64,000 nt of DNA, taken from contig NZ_LR217698.1 in assembly GCF_900698855.1 (NCBI RefSeq), forward strand, positions 1,013,357 to 1,077,356, written 5' to 3'. The notes below the pieces were generated by a model. It saw only the letters and a program-made list of their open reading frames with translations. It made no database searches and was not told the origin of the DNA. Position numbers and translations under genes: made by a program. This document shows positions 34,878-45,398 of the stretch, piece after piece (the first letter of the stretch is position 1; each line of letters begins with the position of its first letter). The DNA is from Erwinia_E haradaeae_F. GTDB lineage: Bacteria > Pseudomonadota > Gammaproteobacteria > Enterobacterales > Enterobacteriaceae.

Positions 34878-36161
34878 CTAAGATGTGATCTTAGAGTTAA
34901 AATTTCGTTGTGTATATCCAGTATATAGTTGTCGAGGTCGCGAAATTTTAATACCTTCATCATACATTTCCTTCCAATGTGCGATCCAGCCCACCGTACG
35001 CGCCATAGCAAAAATGGCTGTAAACATAGATGAAGGAATACCCATTGCCTTCAAAATAATGCCTGAGTAAAAATCAATATTTGGATAAAGCTTTCTCTCA
35101 ATAAAATAAGAATCATGTAATGCAATATATTCAAGTTCCATTGCTACTTCCATGAGATCTTTTTTTACTTCTAGATGATTCAGGACTTCATGACATACTT
35201 CACGCATTACCATGGCACGTGGATCATAATTTTTATAAACCCTATGACCAAAACCCATTAAACGAAACGGATCATTTTTATCCTTAGCACGTCGCAAAAA
35301 TACAGGAATATTTTCAATAGTACCAATTTCTTCTAGCATTAAAAGACACGCTTCATTTGCACCACCATGAGAAGGACCCCATAACGATGCGACTGCTGCT
35401 GAAATACAAGAAAAAGGGTTAGCACCAGACGAACCGGCAGTGCGTATTGTAGATGTCGAAGCATTCTGTTCATGATCAGCATGTAAAATGAGAATACAAT
35501 CTAAAGCGCGTTCTAAGATCGGGTTAATAACATATGTCTCTGACGGATCAGAAAACATCATATATAAAATATTACCAGAATATGAAAAATCATGACATGG
35601 ATATACAAAAGGCTTTCCTGTTGCATATCTATAACACATAGATACCATAGTGGGCATTTGTGCTAATAAACGTATTGCAATTAAATCACGATGACTCTTT
35701 CTATGAACATCCATTGAATCGTGGTAAATTGCCGCCAACGCCCCAGTCATTCCACAAAGCATTGCCATTGGGTGAGCATGACGACAAAAACAACGTAATA
35801 AATTATATATTTGTTCATGAAGAAGAGAGTTATGGGTTAATGAAATCTTAAAATCATGGAATTGCTTTACATTAGGAGCCTCACCATATAAAAGAATATA
35901 ACATACTTCTAAATAATTTGAATTCAATGCTAGCTGATCAATAGGGAAACCCCTGTATAGCAAAACACCTTTATCCCCATCAATATAAGTGATACTAGAT
36001 TGACACGATGCAGTAGAAGTGAATCCTGGATCAAAAGCAAAGTATCCTTGCGCACCAAGCGTGCGAATATCTAATTCTTGACAACCCAATGAACCCCTTA
36101 AAATATTCAACTCAATAGGATCTTTTCCATCGATGGCCAATATTGCTTTTTTCTTATCCAT
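34878..36161 (-). CDS. gltA: Type II citrate synthase
   Basis: Condenses oxaloacetate and acetyl-CoA to citrate, the entry of the TCA cycle. 427 residues, as in E. coli. Active-site segments are HADHEQNASTST, WGPSHGGANEACL, GFGHRVYKNYDPRA and NIDFYSG, containing the two catalytic histidines and the aspartate. A very strong ribosome site (AGGAGGTGG) lies just before ATG 36161. It is divergent from sdhCDAB-sucAB, the E. coli arrangement. Confidence 0.97.
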   Translation of the reverse strand: MDKKKAILAIDGKDPIELNILRGSLGCQELDIRTLGAQGYFAFDPGFTSTASCQSSITYIDGDKGVLLYRGFPIDQLALNSNYLEVCYILLYGEAPNVKQFHDFKISLTHNSLLHEQIYNLLRCFCRHAHPMAMLCGMTGALAAIYHDSMDVHRKSHRDLIAIRLLAQMPTMVSMCYRYATGKPFVYPCHDFSYSGNILYMMFSDPSETYVINPILERALDCILILHADHEQNASTSTIRTAGSSGANPFSCISAAVASLWGPSHGGANEACLLMLEEIGTIENIPVFLRRAKDKNDPFRLMGFGHRVYKNYDPRAMVMREVCHEVLNHLEVKKDLMEVAMELEYIALHDSYFIERKLYPNIDFYSGIILKAMGIPSSMFTAIFAMARTVGWIAHWKEMYDEGIKISRPRQLYTGYTQRNFNSKITS

Positions 36162-37615
36162 CTACCACCTCCTAAGTGATGTAATATGCATATGTTGATC
36201 ACTGATGCCACTCATAATTGTGGCTCTATGCTCGGATATCAAAAACAATCTATTTCTATTTAATTATATCAAGCAATCCTAATTCGATTCAAAATCTTTT
36301 TTATAAGCTAACTCTATGTATATTAGAATAATGTTCTATCAACTCATAAAAAATATATTACATTAATTAAATAACTAAAATATATCGTTAAGAACAGTGC
36401 TCTATAACGAAGAGGACATAATATAACCTAGATATGAAGATATTTCTAGACACAAAATAGTCAGTTATCACTAATTATGTTGCTCATATTCATATCAAGA
36501 ATATGAGCTATTTATACTGTAATCCAACAACTATTCACGTTCTATTCTATGATAAAGGAGATAAAGGAGATTAAAGATAACATCTATCATCTCTACATAT
36601 TAATTAGAATCTATTAAAAGTCATAACTCAATCTGATATTTCTTCCTATTCTCAAACGCTAGATTATAGACTAACTTAAAAAATAAATCTCTTTGATTGA
36701 TATCTTCTCTTTCTTCTCAGATCAGTGACAACACAAAGACTGATAATGCATTTTTTTAGAAGTGACTCTTTTCTTACAACACTGAATAATTAGAGCTCTA
36801 ATCTAAAACTTTTTAATGAGCATATTTCTTAGTATATATCAAAAATTATTATATTTTTTCTCAAATATCTATTTTTTAAAACAATGATATTCACAACGAC
36901 CGCATAAGGAAAGACAAAGGCTTAATATATTTTCATATTTTTCCATATTAGTCTATAAATGAATACATAAACTCTATTTAAGAAATATAATCAAAAAAAC
37001 ATAAAAGATAGCGGGTAATTTCTAAAAAAACTAGTTTGCACTATAACTTCTATTATGCAATTAATAAAAAAAGATAAAGGAATATAGCAAGATTAAACCT
37101 TTGGTATATGAGATCTTTTTTATCAAAACTAAAGGTTCTCCAAAACTATTAATCCAAATTGAGTTCTATATATAAAACGTAAAATAAATTTTTTTACCAA
37201 AACTATGTAACAAAAATTAAATACCTCTATATATTACAAACTGTTAAAATACATGCATTCTAATAAATTAACGAAACACTCTTAATCTTCCAAAAACTCT
37301 ACGCATCTATAAATACCACTAATATAGCACAAGATTAGTAAAAATAGACTGTAAATATCAACTTATTAAAACTGTTATATTAATCATAAAAAATAGAATA
37401 AAGCCATAATAGAAAATATTGTAATTATATAATGATAAACTATAATATTGACATAGTTAATAGATCTTCTCAGATACTGAAAATAATATTATATCATAAA
37501 AACCAGATCATATATGAATCCATATAATATAGGCATAAATATACAGAGACCCCATCTAATTTATCTTCACTATTTAAAATACAGGATAAAATATGAAAGA
37601 GAGTGTAGAAACACC
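36162..37615. other. Non-coding intergenic region between gltA and sdhC
   Basis: About 1.45 kb between two divergent TCA transcription units; the E. coli counterpart is several hundred bases. It should contain the gltA and sdh promoters, but no CRP or ArcA site or promoter could be read with confidence. In-frame codons from 37514 to the proposed sdhC start have no counterpart in SdhC. Confidence 0.55.
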
Positions 37616-37993
37616 GTGAAAAAACAGAGACCAATAAATTTAAATTTGTCTACTATCTATTTCCCATTAACCGCAGTTACATCTATTCTTCATAGAATAT
37701 CTGGAATTATCACTTTTTTCTCAATTGGAGCGCTTCTGTGGTTACTTGGACTATCATTATCCTCTCCTCAAAACTTTCTTCACGCATGTGCTATTATAGA
37801 TAATTTTTATTTCAAATTTATTGCATGGGCATTGGTCAATACACTATCTTTTCACTTTATTGGTGGAATTCGACATCTCATAATGGACTTCGGGATTATT
37901 AGAACAACTGTGAACACAGGTAATATTTCTTCAAAACTTGTACTAGGTTCTGCTATTTTATTTGTAATTTTCTCCGGAGTTCTCATATGGTAA
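37616..37993 (+). CDS. sdhC: Succinate dehydrogenase cytochrome b556 subunit SdhC
   Basis: Membrane anchor of complex II. From GTG 37616 the product is 125 residues and begins VKKQRPINLNLSTIYFP, matching E. coli from its fifth residue. An upstream ATG at 37514 would add 34 unrelated residues, so the internal start is preferred. The quinone-site SILHRISG and the heme-ligand histidine in LSFHFIGGIRHLIMDFG are present, with three membrane segments. Its last bases overlap the sdhD start (ATGGTAA). Confidence 0.9.
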   Translation: MKKQRPINLNLSTIYFPLTAVTSILHRISGIITFFSIGALLWLLGLSLSSPQNFLHACAIIDNFYFKFIAWALVNTLSFHFIGGIRHLIMDFGIIRTTVNTGNISSKLVLGSAILFVIFSGVLIW

Positions 37994-38334
37994 GCAGCGC
38001 TTCTGCCTTAGGGCGTAATGGTTTGCATGACTGGATATTACTTCGTGCAACTTCTATCATAATTGCACTTTATATACTTTATATTCTAGTATGGATTGCA
38101 ATATCAGAATCTATAACTTACAACACTTGGCATATTTTTTTTAGTATACCTGTTACAAAAGTTTTTACTTGTCTAGCCCTGATTTCTTTAGTAGTACATG
38201 GTTGGATTGGAATGTGGCAGGTACTAACTGACTATATCGCCGCATACTCAATACGACTACCGCTTCAACTAGTAATAGTTGTAGTTCTTTTTATATATGC
38301 TATATATGGCACTATGATTGTTTGGAGCGTATGA
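37987..38334 (+). CDS. sdhD: Succinate dehydrogenase membrane anchor SdhD
   Basis: Second membrane subunit of complex II. 115 residues, the E. coli length. SASALGRNGLHDWILLRAT opens the protein, and HGWIGMWQVLTDYI carries the heme/quinone-proximal Asp-Tyr pair. Three membrane segments are visible. Overlaps sdhC by 7 bases and the sdhA start by 1-4 bases, so the four genes are translationally coupled. Confidence 0.96.
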   Translation: MVSSASALGRNGLHDWILLRATSIIIALYILYILVWIAISESITYNTWHIFFSIPVTKVFTCLALISLVVHGWIGMWQVLTDYIAAYSIRLPLQLVIVVVLFIYAIYGTMIVWSV

Positions 38335-40103
38335 TGCAATTTCCAGTAAGAGAATTTGATGCCATTGTTATCGGTGCAGGTGGAGCAGGAATGCGTACTG
38401 CGTTAGAAATCACCAAGTCCGGCCAACAAACTTGTGCATTATTATCAAAAGTGTTTCCTACACGATCCCATACAGTATCTGCTCAAGGAGGAATCACCGT
38501 TGCACTTAATAACGCTCACCAAGATAATTGGGAGTGGCACATGTATGATACTGTTAAAGGTTCTGATTATATTGGTGATCAAAATGCAATTGAATACATG
38601 TGCAAAACTGGTCCAGAAGCTATTATAGAACTCGAGCATATGGGTTTACCATTTTCTCGCCTAGATAACGGACGTATTTATCAACGTCCTTTTGGTGGGC
38701 AATCTAAAAATTTCGGCGCGGAGCAAGCCGCGCGTACAGCTGCAGCGGCGGATCGCACCGGTCACGCACTTCTACATACTTTATATCAGCAAAATCTAAA
38801 AAATAAGACTACTATTTTTTCTGAGTGGTATGCACTTGATCTCGTAAAAAATATACATGGTGATATTGTCGGTTGCACTGCATTTAATATTGAAGATGGT
38901 GCAGTAGTCTATTTCAAAGCACGTGCAACAATTTTAGCAACCGGTGGAGCAGGACGTATTTATCAATCTACAACCAACGCATATATTAATACTGGTGATG
39001 GAATCGGAATGGCTCTGCGAGCAGATGTACCTGTTCAAGATATGGAGATGTGGCAATTTCACCCTACAGGAATAGCCGGAGCAGGAGTTTTAGTAACAGA
39101 AGGGTGCCGAGGTGAAGGTGGTTATTTATTAAATAAACATGGTGAACGTTTTATGGAGCGTTATGCACCTAATGCTAAAGACCTAGCAGGACGTGATGTA
39201 GTAGCACGTTCCATTATGATTGAAATCCTCGAAGGTCGAGGCTATGATGGTCCAGTAGGTCCTCATGTTAAACTTAAACTAGATCATTTAGGTAAAAAAA
39301 TACTCCAATCTCGTTTGCCTGGTATCTTAGAGATGTCCAGAACATTTGCCCATGTAGATCCCATTCACGATCCTATTCCCGTGATCCCAACATGTCACTA
39401 CATGATGGGAGGAATCCCGACTACTATCACTGGGCAAGCTCTAACAGTCAATAAAAAGGGAGAAGATGTAATTATCCCAGGCCTATTTGCAGTAGGAGAA
39501 GTTGCTTGTGTATCGGTCCATGGTGCTAATCGTTTAGGAGGGAATTCTTTGTTAGATTTAGTAGTATTTGGACGTGCTATTGGTCTACATATCAATTCTA
39601 TATTTCAAAAACAAAAACCTTTATTAGAAGCAAGTAATAATGAAATTCAAGCCTCTTTATCACGCCTATTACGTTGGAATCATAATAAAGTAGGCGAAGA
39701 CCCGAAAATAATACGAAAAGCCCTACAAGAGTGTATGCATCGAAATTTTTCAGTTTTTCGAGAAGGCGCTTCTATGTCTCTCGGTATAGAAGAATTAAAA
39801 GATTTACATAAACGCCTTCAGACTGCTCGTCTTGATGACCATTCTAGTGAATTCAATACAAATCGCGTTGAATGTCTAGAGTTAGATAACTTAATCGAAA
39901 CTGCTTATGTAACTGCATTATCAGCATATTACCGAACTGAAAGCCGAGGAGCTCATAGTCGAGTCGATTACCCTTCTCGTAACGATGAAGACTGGCTATG
40001 TCACACACTCTATCTCCCTAAATATAAAAAAATGATACGACGAGCAGTAAACATGAAACCTATTTTTCGTTCACCCCTTCTTCCTCAAGTACGTCGCTAC
40101 TAA
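38334..40103 (+). CDS. sdhA: Succinate dehydrogenase flavoprotein subunit SdhA
   Basis: Catalytic subunit of complex II, oxidising succinate to fumarate with covalently bound FAD. From ATG 38334 it has 589 residues (E. coli 588) and starts MQFPVREFDA, aligning exactly with the E. coli N-terminus; an adjacent ATG at 38331 and a TTG at 38322 are alternatives. IGAGGAGMRTAL binds FAD, RSHTVSAQGGI contains the flavinylated histidine, and QFHPTGIAGAGVL and HGANRLGGNSLLD are intact. GGAG precedes the start. Confidence 0.97.
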   Translation: MQFPVREFDAIVIGAGGAGMRTALEITKSGQQTCALLSKVFPTRSHTVSAQGGITVALNNAHQDNWEWHMYDTVKGSDYIGDQNAIEYMCKTGPEAIIELEHMGLPFSRLDNGRIYQRPFGGQSKNFGAEQAARTAAAADRTGHALLHTLYQQNLKNKTTIFSEWYALDLVKNIHGDIVGCTAFNIEDGAVVYFKARATILATGGAGRIYQSTTNAYINTGDGIGMALRADVPVQDMEMWQFHPTGIAGAGVLVTEGCRGEGGYLLNKHGERFMERYAPNAKDLAGRDVVARSIMIEILEGRGYDGPVGPHVKLKLDHLGKKILQSRLPGILEMSRTFAHVDPIHDPIPVIPTCHYMMGGIPTTITGQALTVNKKGEDVIIPGLFAVGEVACVSVHGANRLGGNSLLDLVVFGRAIGLHINSIFQKQKPLLEASNNEIQASLSRLLRWNHNKVGEDPKIIRKALQECMHRNFSVFREGASMSLGIEELKDLHKRLQTARLDDHSSEFNTNRVECLELDNLIETAYVTALSAYYRTESRGAHSRVDYPSRNDEDWLCHTLYLPKYKKMIRRAVNMKPIFRSPLLPQVRRY

Positions 40104-40126
40104 CGGTAGCTTCTGGAAATAATCTA

Positions 40127-40843
40127 ATGATACTTAAATTTTCTATTTATCGTTATCATCCAGAGTTAAATATAACTCCATATATGCAAGACCATCTTCT
40201 GGAAATAAAAGATGGTGAAGATATTATGCTCTTAGATGCGCTTATTCTCCTCAAAGAAAATGATCCAACACTTACCTTCCGTTACTCTTGTCGTGAAGGA
40301 GTCTGCGGTTCAGATGGATTAAATATTAATGGTAAAAATGGTCTAGCCTGTATCACTCCAGTTTCAACATTAATACATAAAAATAAAAAAATTATTATCC
40401 GACCACTACCTCTTTTACCCGTAGTCAGAGATCTGGTAGTAGACATGAAACCATTTTATTTACAATATGAAAAAGTTCAACCTTATTTATGTCATGATTC
40501 CACAATCATGCCAGAAAAAGAACACCTACAGACACCAGAACAACGCAATAAAATAGATGGTTCATATGAATGCATTCTCTGTGCATGCTGCTCTACAGCC
40601 TGTCCATCTTTTTGGTGGAATCCAGATAAATTTTTAGGTCCAGCTAGTCTCATTACTTCTTATCGCTTCCTAATTGATAATAGAGATACCGAAACCAATA
40701 ACCGACTTGATAATCTTAGCGATGCCTTTAGTGCATTCCGATGTCGTGGTATTATGAATTGTACTCAAGTGTGTCCAAAAGGACTAAATCCTGCTGAAGC
40801 TATTGGTCGCATTAAATCCAAACTTCTTCAGAGAGACGCTTAA
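40127..40843 (+). CDS. sdhB: Succinate dehydrogenase iron-sulfur subunit SdhB
   Basis: Electron-transfer subunit of complex II. 238 residues, as in E. coli. The 2Fe-2S ligands lie in SCREGVCGSDGLNINGKNG followed by LACI. The 4Fe-4S and 3Fe-4S ligands lie in CILCACCSTACPSFWW, FRCRGIMNCTQVCPKGLNP. It follows sdhA by 23 bases. A 218-base gap separates it from sucA, similar to E. coli. Confidence 0.97.
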   Translation: MILKFSIYRYHPELNITPYMQDHLLEIKDGEDIMLLDALILLKENDPTLTFRYSCREGVCGSDGLNINGKNGLACITPVSTLIHKNKKIIIRPLPLLPVVRDLVVDMKPFYLQYEKVQPYLCHDSTIMPEKEHLQTPEQRNKIDGSYECILCACCSTACPSFWWNPDKFLGPASLITSYRFLIDNRDTETNNRLDNLSDAFSAFRCRGIMNCTQVCPKGLNPAEAIGRIKSKLLQRDA

Positions 40844-41061
40844 TATTTGTATATTACTATCTTCCAACTGACTAATCTAATATGTAACAACTATCTTTAA
40901 TTTAATTCCCTAGCTAAAGACATATTAGCATCACTATATACTAAATGCATCCATAAATCATCAGTATTTTATACTATCATTTACTTACTATAGCCGATCC
41001 ATTCAATAAAGTAGATGATACGCATATAAAATAAAATACAAACTATTCTTAAGGGATTCAA

Positions 41062-43887
41062 ATGCAGAATAGCACAATAAAGTCCTGGCGAAATTCCTCT
41101 CGAATTACTGGAGCCAATCAAGCCTATATAGAATGCCTTTATATAGAATTTTTAACTAATCCATTCTCTGTAGATCAGACATGGCGTTCTATTTTTGAGA
41201 AAATTTCCAAAACTACTTTCAATCAAAAAAGAACTTATCTTTCCTCAAAGGAATCTTCTTTAGACTTAAATACAGACTATTTTATCTCACAGAATACTAC
41301 CGAGAAGTATAATACAACTGATTATCTAGTAAAAATCTGGAAATTAATTAATGCATTTCGTGTATTTGGGCACCTTAACTCCAATACCAATCCGTTAAGT
41401 TTAAATCAAAAAAATAGAATTCCAGAGCTAGAACTATCCTACTATCACTTCAACGATAATGACCTAGAACACACACTACACACAAGCCATTACTTTTCTA
41501 ACGACATAGGTGACATTAAGTTAGCAGATCTTTATCTCAGCTTAAAACACACTTATTGTGGTTCTGTGGGAATAGAATACATGCATCTCACTGATTCAGA
41601 TGAAAGAAAATGGATTCAAAAACAAGTAGAGTTAATAAAACAACCAAATATCTTTTTAATAAAAGAAAAAAAACAAATCCTAAATGATCTTACTAAATCA
41701 GAAGGTTTTGAACGCTATATTGCTTCGCAATTCCCAGGTGCAAAACGTTTTTCACTTGAAGGCGGAGATACATTAATACCCATGTTGAATGTACTAATTC
41801 AACATGCTAGACAAAAAAACACCCATAAAATTATTCTCGGCATGGCACACCGTGGGCGTCTTAACACCTTGATTAATGTTCTGGGAAAAAAACCACAAGA
41901 CCTCTTCAATGAATTTTCTGGTCAAGAACCAGTATTTCAAGGGAGTGGTGATGTCAAATATCACATGGGTTTTTCTTCTCACATAAAAACTGAAAGTGGT
42001 AGCGTACACTTAACATTAGCATATAACCCCTCTCATTTAGAAATTGTTAATCCAGTAGTCATGGGAATGACACGCGCACATTTAGATCATCTGAATAACA
42101 TAGATCAGTCTCAAATTTTATCCATTACTATTCATGGTGACGCAGCTATTAGCGGACAAGGCGTTGTGCAAGAAACGCTAAATATGTCTAAAACACGTGG
42201 CTATCAAGTAGGTGGAACGATTCGGATTGTTATTAATAATCAAATTGGATTTACCACTTCTAATTCAGAAGACTCTAGATCGACGAATTACTGCACTGAT
42301 GTTGGAAAAATGATTATGGCACCCATTTTCCATGTAAACGCCGATGATCCCGAAGCGGTAATCTTTGTAACTCGACTAGCCTTAGATTTCCGTTACACCT
42401 TTCAACGAGATGTATTTATTGATTTAGTCTGTTACCGTCGACATGGCCACAATGAAGCAGATGAGCCTAGTGCTACGCAACCTATGATGTATCAAATCAT
42501 TAAAAATCATCCGACTACTCGTGAAATTTATGCTTCTTATTTGAAATCTGAACAAATAATTACACAGAAAGATGCTCTTGAGATGTGTCAAAGAAATCGT
42601 GATTTATTGGAGAAAGGAGATTATATTGCTCCTATAATACTAAACAAATCTCAAAAAGATAATTCTGTGAATAAATCATTAACGATTTCTAATCTTATAA
42701 AGCCTTACAAAGATTCAATCAATATCACTATAAATTATTTAAAAGCGCTTGCTATACAAATTAATACAATTCCAAAAGAAATAACTACGCATGCGCGCAT
42801 TAACAAAATTTATAAAAATCGCTCCGAAATGGCGATTGGTCATAGACCGTTTGACTGGGGTGCAGCTGAAAATCTGGCATATGCTACTTTGTTGAATATT
42901 GGTATTTCATGTCGCTTATCTGGTGAAGACATTAGGCGCGGCACGTTTTTTCATCGTCATGCTATGATTCACAATCAATCAAATGGATCAATATACTGTC
43001 CTTTAAAACATATCAATAAAAATCAAGGTAAGTTTGATATATGGGACTCAGTTCTTTCAGAAGAAGCTGTATTAGCATTTGAATATGGTTACTCTATAAC
43101 AGTTCCAGATAACTTAACCATTTGGGAAGCTCAATTTGGTGACTTTGCTAATGGCGCTCAAGTGGTTATCGATCAATTCATTAGTTCTGGTGAACAAAAA
43201 TGGGGCTGTCGATCTAATTTAGTAATGCTTCTTCCTCATGGTTACGAAGGACAAGGCCCAGAACACTCATCTGCTCGCCTTGAACGTTATCTACAGATGT
43301 GTTCTGAAAATAATATACAAGTATGTATTCCATCAACACCTTCTCAATTATATCATATGTTACGACGTCAAATTCTGTCCCAACTACAACGTCCTTTGAT
43401 AGTAATATCGCCTAAGTCCTTATTACGTCATCCAGAGGCTGTCTCTTCACTAGAAGATCTAGTATCTGGATTTTTTGAACTAGTAATAAAGGAGGTGGAT
43501 AAACTTTCAATACCATTATTAAAACGTATTATACTCTGTTCGGGGAAAGTGTACTACGATCTATTGCAGAGACGACGTCAGAATCACAATATTCATGTTG
43601 CTATATTGCGCCTCGAACAACTTTACCCTTTCCCTGATCAAGTCCTTAAAAACTTATTAAAACAATATATCCATGTTAAAGATTTTATCTGGTGTCAAGA
43701 AGAACCAAAAAATCAAGGAGCATGGCATTTTATTAAAAAACATTACCGACGAACCCTACCATTAGGCGCTACCTTGCGTTATTCTGGACGACCACCCTCT
43801 GCTGCACCAGCAACAGGTTATATATCTTTACATCGCCAGCAGCAAGAAGAACTATTAAATGACGCATTGACCATTAAAGAATCTTAA
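41062..43887 (+). CDS. sucA: 2-oxoglutarate dehydrogenase E1 component
   Basis: Thiamine-diphosphate decarboxylase of the 2-oxoglutarate dehydrogenase complex. 941 residues (E. coli 933). The ThDP/Mg region is HGDAAISGQGVVQETLNMS, with GMAHRGRLNTLINVLGK, CYRRHGHNEADEPSATQP, SGEDIRRGTFFHRHA and LLPHGYEGQGPEHSSARLER downstream. The N-terminal ~120 residues, which dock the E2 core, are more diverged. AAGGG lies just upstream of ATG 41062. sucB follows after 9 bases. Confidence 0.97.
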   Translation: MQNSTIKSWRNSSRITGANQAYIECLYIEFLTNPFSVDQTWRSIFEKISKTTFNQKRTYLSSKESSLDLNTDYFISQNTTEKYNTTDYLVKIWKLINAFRVFGHLNSNTNPLSLNQKNRIPELELSYYHFNDNDLEHTLHTSHYFSNDIGDIKLADLYLSLKHTYCGSVGIEYMHLTDSDERKWIQKQVELIKQPNIFLIKEKKQILNDLTKSEGFERYIASQFPGAKRFSLEGGDTLIPMLNVLIQHARQKNTHKIILGMAHRGRLNTLINVLGKKPQDLFNEFSGQEPVFQGSGDVKYHMGFSSHIKTESGSVHLTLAYNPSHLEIVNPVVMGMTRAHLDHLNNIDQSQILSITIHGDAAISGQGVVQETLNMSKTRGYQVGGTIRIVINNQIGFTTSNSEDSRSTNYCTDVGKMIMAPIFHVNADDPEAVIFVTRLALDFRYTFQRDVFIDLVCYRRHGHNEADEPSATQPMMYQIIKNHPTTREIYASYLKSEQIITQKDALEMCQRNRDLLEKGDYIAPIILNKSQKDNSVNKSLTISNLIKPYKDSINITINYLKALAIQINTIPKEITTHARINKIYKNRSEMAIGHRPFDWGAAENLAYATLLNIGISCRLSGEDIRRGTFFHRHAMIHNQSNGSIYCPLKHINKNQGKFDIWDSVLSEEAVLAFEYGYSITVPDNLTIWEAQFGDFANGAQVVIDQFISSGEQKWGCRSNLVMLLPHGYEGQGPEHSSARLERYLQMCSENNIQVCIPSTPSQLYHMLRRQILSQLQRPLIVISPKSLLRHPEAVSSLEDLVSGFFELVIKEVDKLSIPLLKRIILCSGKVYYDLLQRRRQNHNIHVAILRLEQLYPFPDQVLKNLLKQYIHVKDFIWCQEEPKNQGAWHFIKKHYRRTLPLGATLRYSGRPPSAAPATGYISLHRQQQEELLNDALTIKES

Positions 43888-43896
43888 GGAAATAAA

Positions 43897-45114
43897 ATGA
43901 GTAGCATAAATATTACCGTTCCCGATCTACCAGAATCTGTATCTGATGCCACAGTCTCTAAATGGCATAAAAAAATTGGCGATCCAATAAAGCGTGATGA
44001 GATTTTGGTTGATATTGAAACAGATAAAGTAATTATAGAAATTCCAGCAACTGATGATGGTATTCTAACAGAAATTATAGTTAATACAGATACTTCTGTG
44101 AAAGCGCATCAAATATTAGGAATATTTAACTCCTTAAAAACAAGTAATCCATGCAAATCTTTTCATATTCCAGATCAAATAGACTCCCCAGAGTCTAATC
44201 AAACGCATTATATCAATACAGAGCAAGTACAATCTCTTAGTCCAGCTATGCGTCGTCTCGTACATGAGAATGACGTACAACCAAAAATATTAAAAAATAA
44301 TAACTGTCATACCCTTGTTTCAAAAGAAAAAATAAAAGAGCATTCTGTTAATTCCTTTTTAAGCTCTTCTAGGTCACAAGATGAAAAAAAAACTGTATCC
44401 TTAACCACTCAGGATCGCAGTGAAAAACGTATACCTATGACACTTTTTCGCAAAAAAATGGCTGAACGTCTTTTACAAACTAAAAATACAACAGCCATGT
44501 TAACTACATTTAATGAAATAAATGTACAGCCAATTTTAACTTTACGTAAAAAATATGGTCCATTATTCGAAAAAAAACACTCTGTTCGTTTAGGATTAAT
44601 GCCCTTTTATATTAGAGGTGTAGTAGAAAGTTTAAAACATTATCCAGAAATAAATGCATCTATCGATGATTCAGAAATAGTTTATCATAACTATTTTGAT
44701 ATTAGCATTGCCGTATCCACGCCGCGTGGTGTTATTACTCCAGTATTAAGAAACGCTGATATTTTAAGCATATCTGATATGGAAAAGACAGTCAAAGAAT
44801 TAGCAACAAAGGCTCGTAATAATAAACTGAATTATCATGATCTTACTGGAGGAACCTTTACCATTACCAATGGTGGTGTTTTTGGTTCGTTACTATCTAC
44901 TCCGCTCATTAATCCACCTCAAAGTGCTATTTTAGGAATGCATGCAATTAAAGATCGTCCAATGGCAATTGATGGTGAAATAGTAATTTTACCTATGATG
45001 TATCTTGCTCTTTCTTACGATCACCGACTAATCGATGGACGTGAAGCAGTGGGTTATCTTGAAAAACTAAAAAGCTTATTAGAAGATCCTACACGCATCT
45101 TACTAGATATTTAA
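43897..45114 (+). CDS. sucB: 2-oxoglutarate dehydrogenase E2 component (dihydrolipoyl succinyltransferase)
   Basis: Core of the 2-oxoglutarate dehydrogenase complex. 405 residues, the E. coli length. The lipoyl lysine is in DIETDKVIIEIPA near residue 43. The subunit-binding domain (about 110-150) starts normally (LSPAMRRLVHEND), but the usual GTGVGGRLTREDV is replaced by NNNCHTLVSKEKI. The catalytic domain is intact, ending in LALSYDHRLIDGREAVGYL. sucC and sucD, which follow in E. coli, are absent; priA comes next. Confidence 0.97.
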   Translation: MSSINITVPDLPESVSDATVSKWHKKIGDPIKRDEILVDIETDKVIIEIPATDDGILTEIIVNTDTSVKAHQILGIFNSLKTSNPCKSFHIPDQIDSPESNQTHYINTEQVQSLSPAMRRLVHENDVQPKILKNNNCHTLVSKEKIKEHSVNSFLSSSRSQDEKKTVSLTTQDRSEKRIPMTLFRKKMAERLLQTKNTTAMLTTFNEINVQPILTLRKKYGPLFEKKHSVRLGLMPFYIRGVVESLKHYPEINASIDDSEIVYHNYFDISIAVSTPRGVITPVLRNADILSISDMEKTVKELATKARNNKLNYHDLTGGTFTITNGGVFGSLLSTPLINPPQSAILGMHAIKDRPMAIDGEIVILPMMYLALSYDHRLIDGREAVGYLEKLKSLLEDPTRILLDI

Positions 45115-45398
45115 AAAAAATTACTTAGTTATATTATAGATCATAAGATAGCAAGAAATATTACTCGTATACTTTTATATTAAAAATTTATTAAAATTAA
45201 AATTCTCTTTATCGTTATGATGATAGATACCTACAATAAATTGTATAAAGCTTTCTATTAAGCTTAGATTTGAGAGTGCAATCAATCTATCTTTTTTCTA
45301 AATTAAAGAAGATTTTAATTATTGATATATATTCTATATTTTGACATATAATATTATTATTAGCATTAATAATGATTATTTTTCTCTGGATTATAAAC

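Noticed and set aside
37514..37615. N-terminal extension of SdhC from ATG 37514
   Set aside because: These 34 codons have no counterpart in SdhC; the conserved protein begins at GTG 37616.
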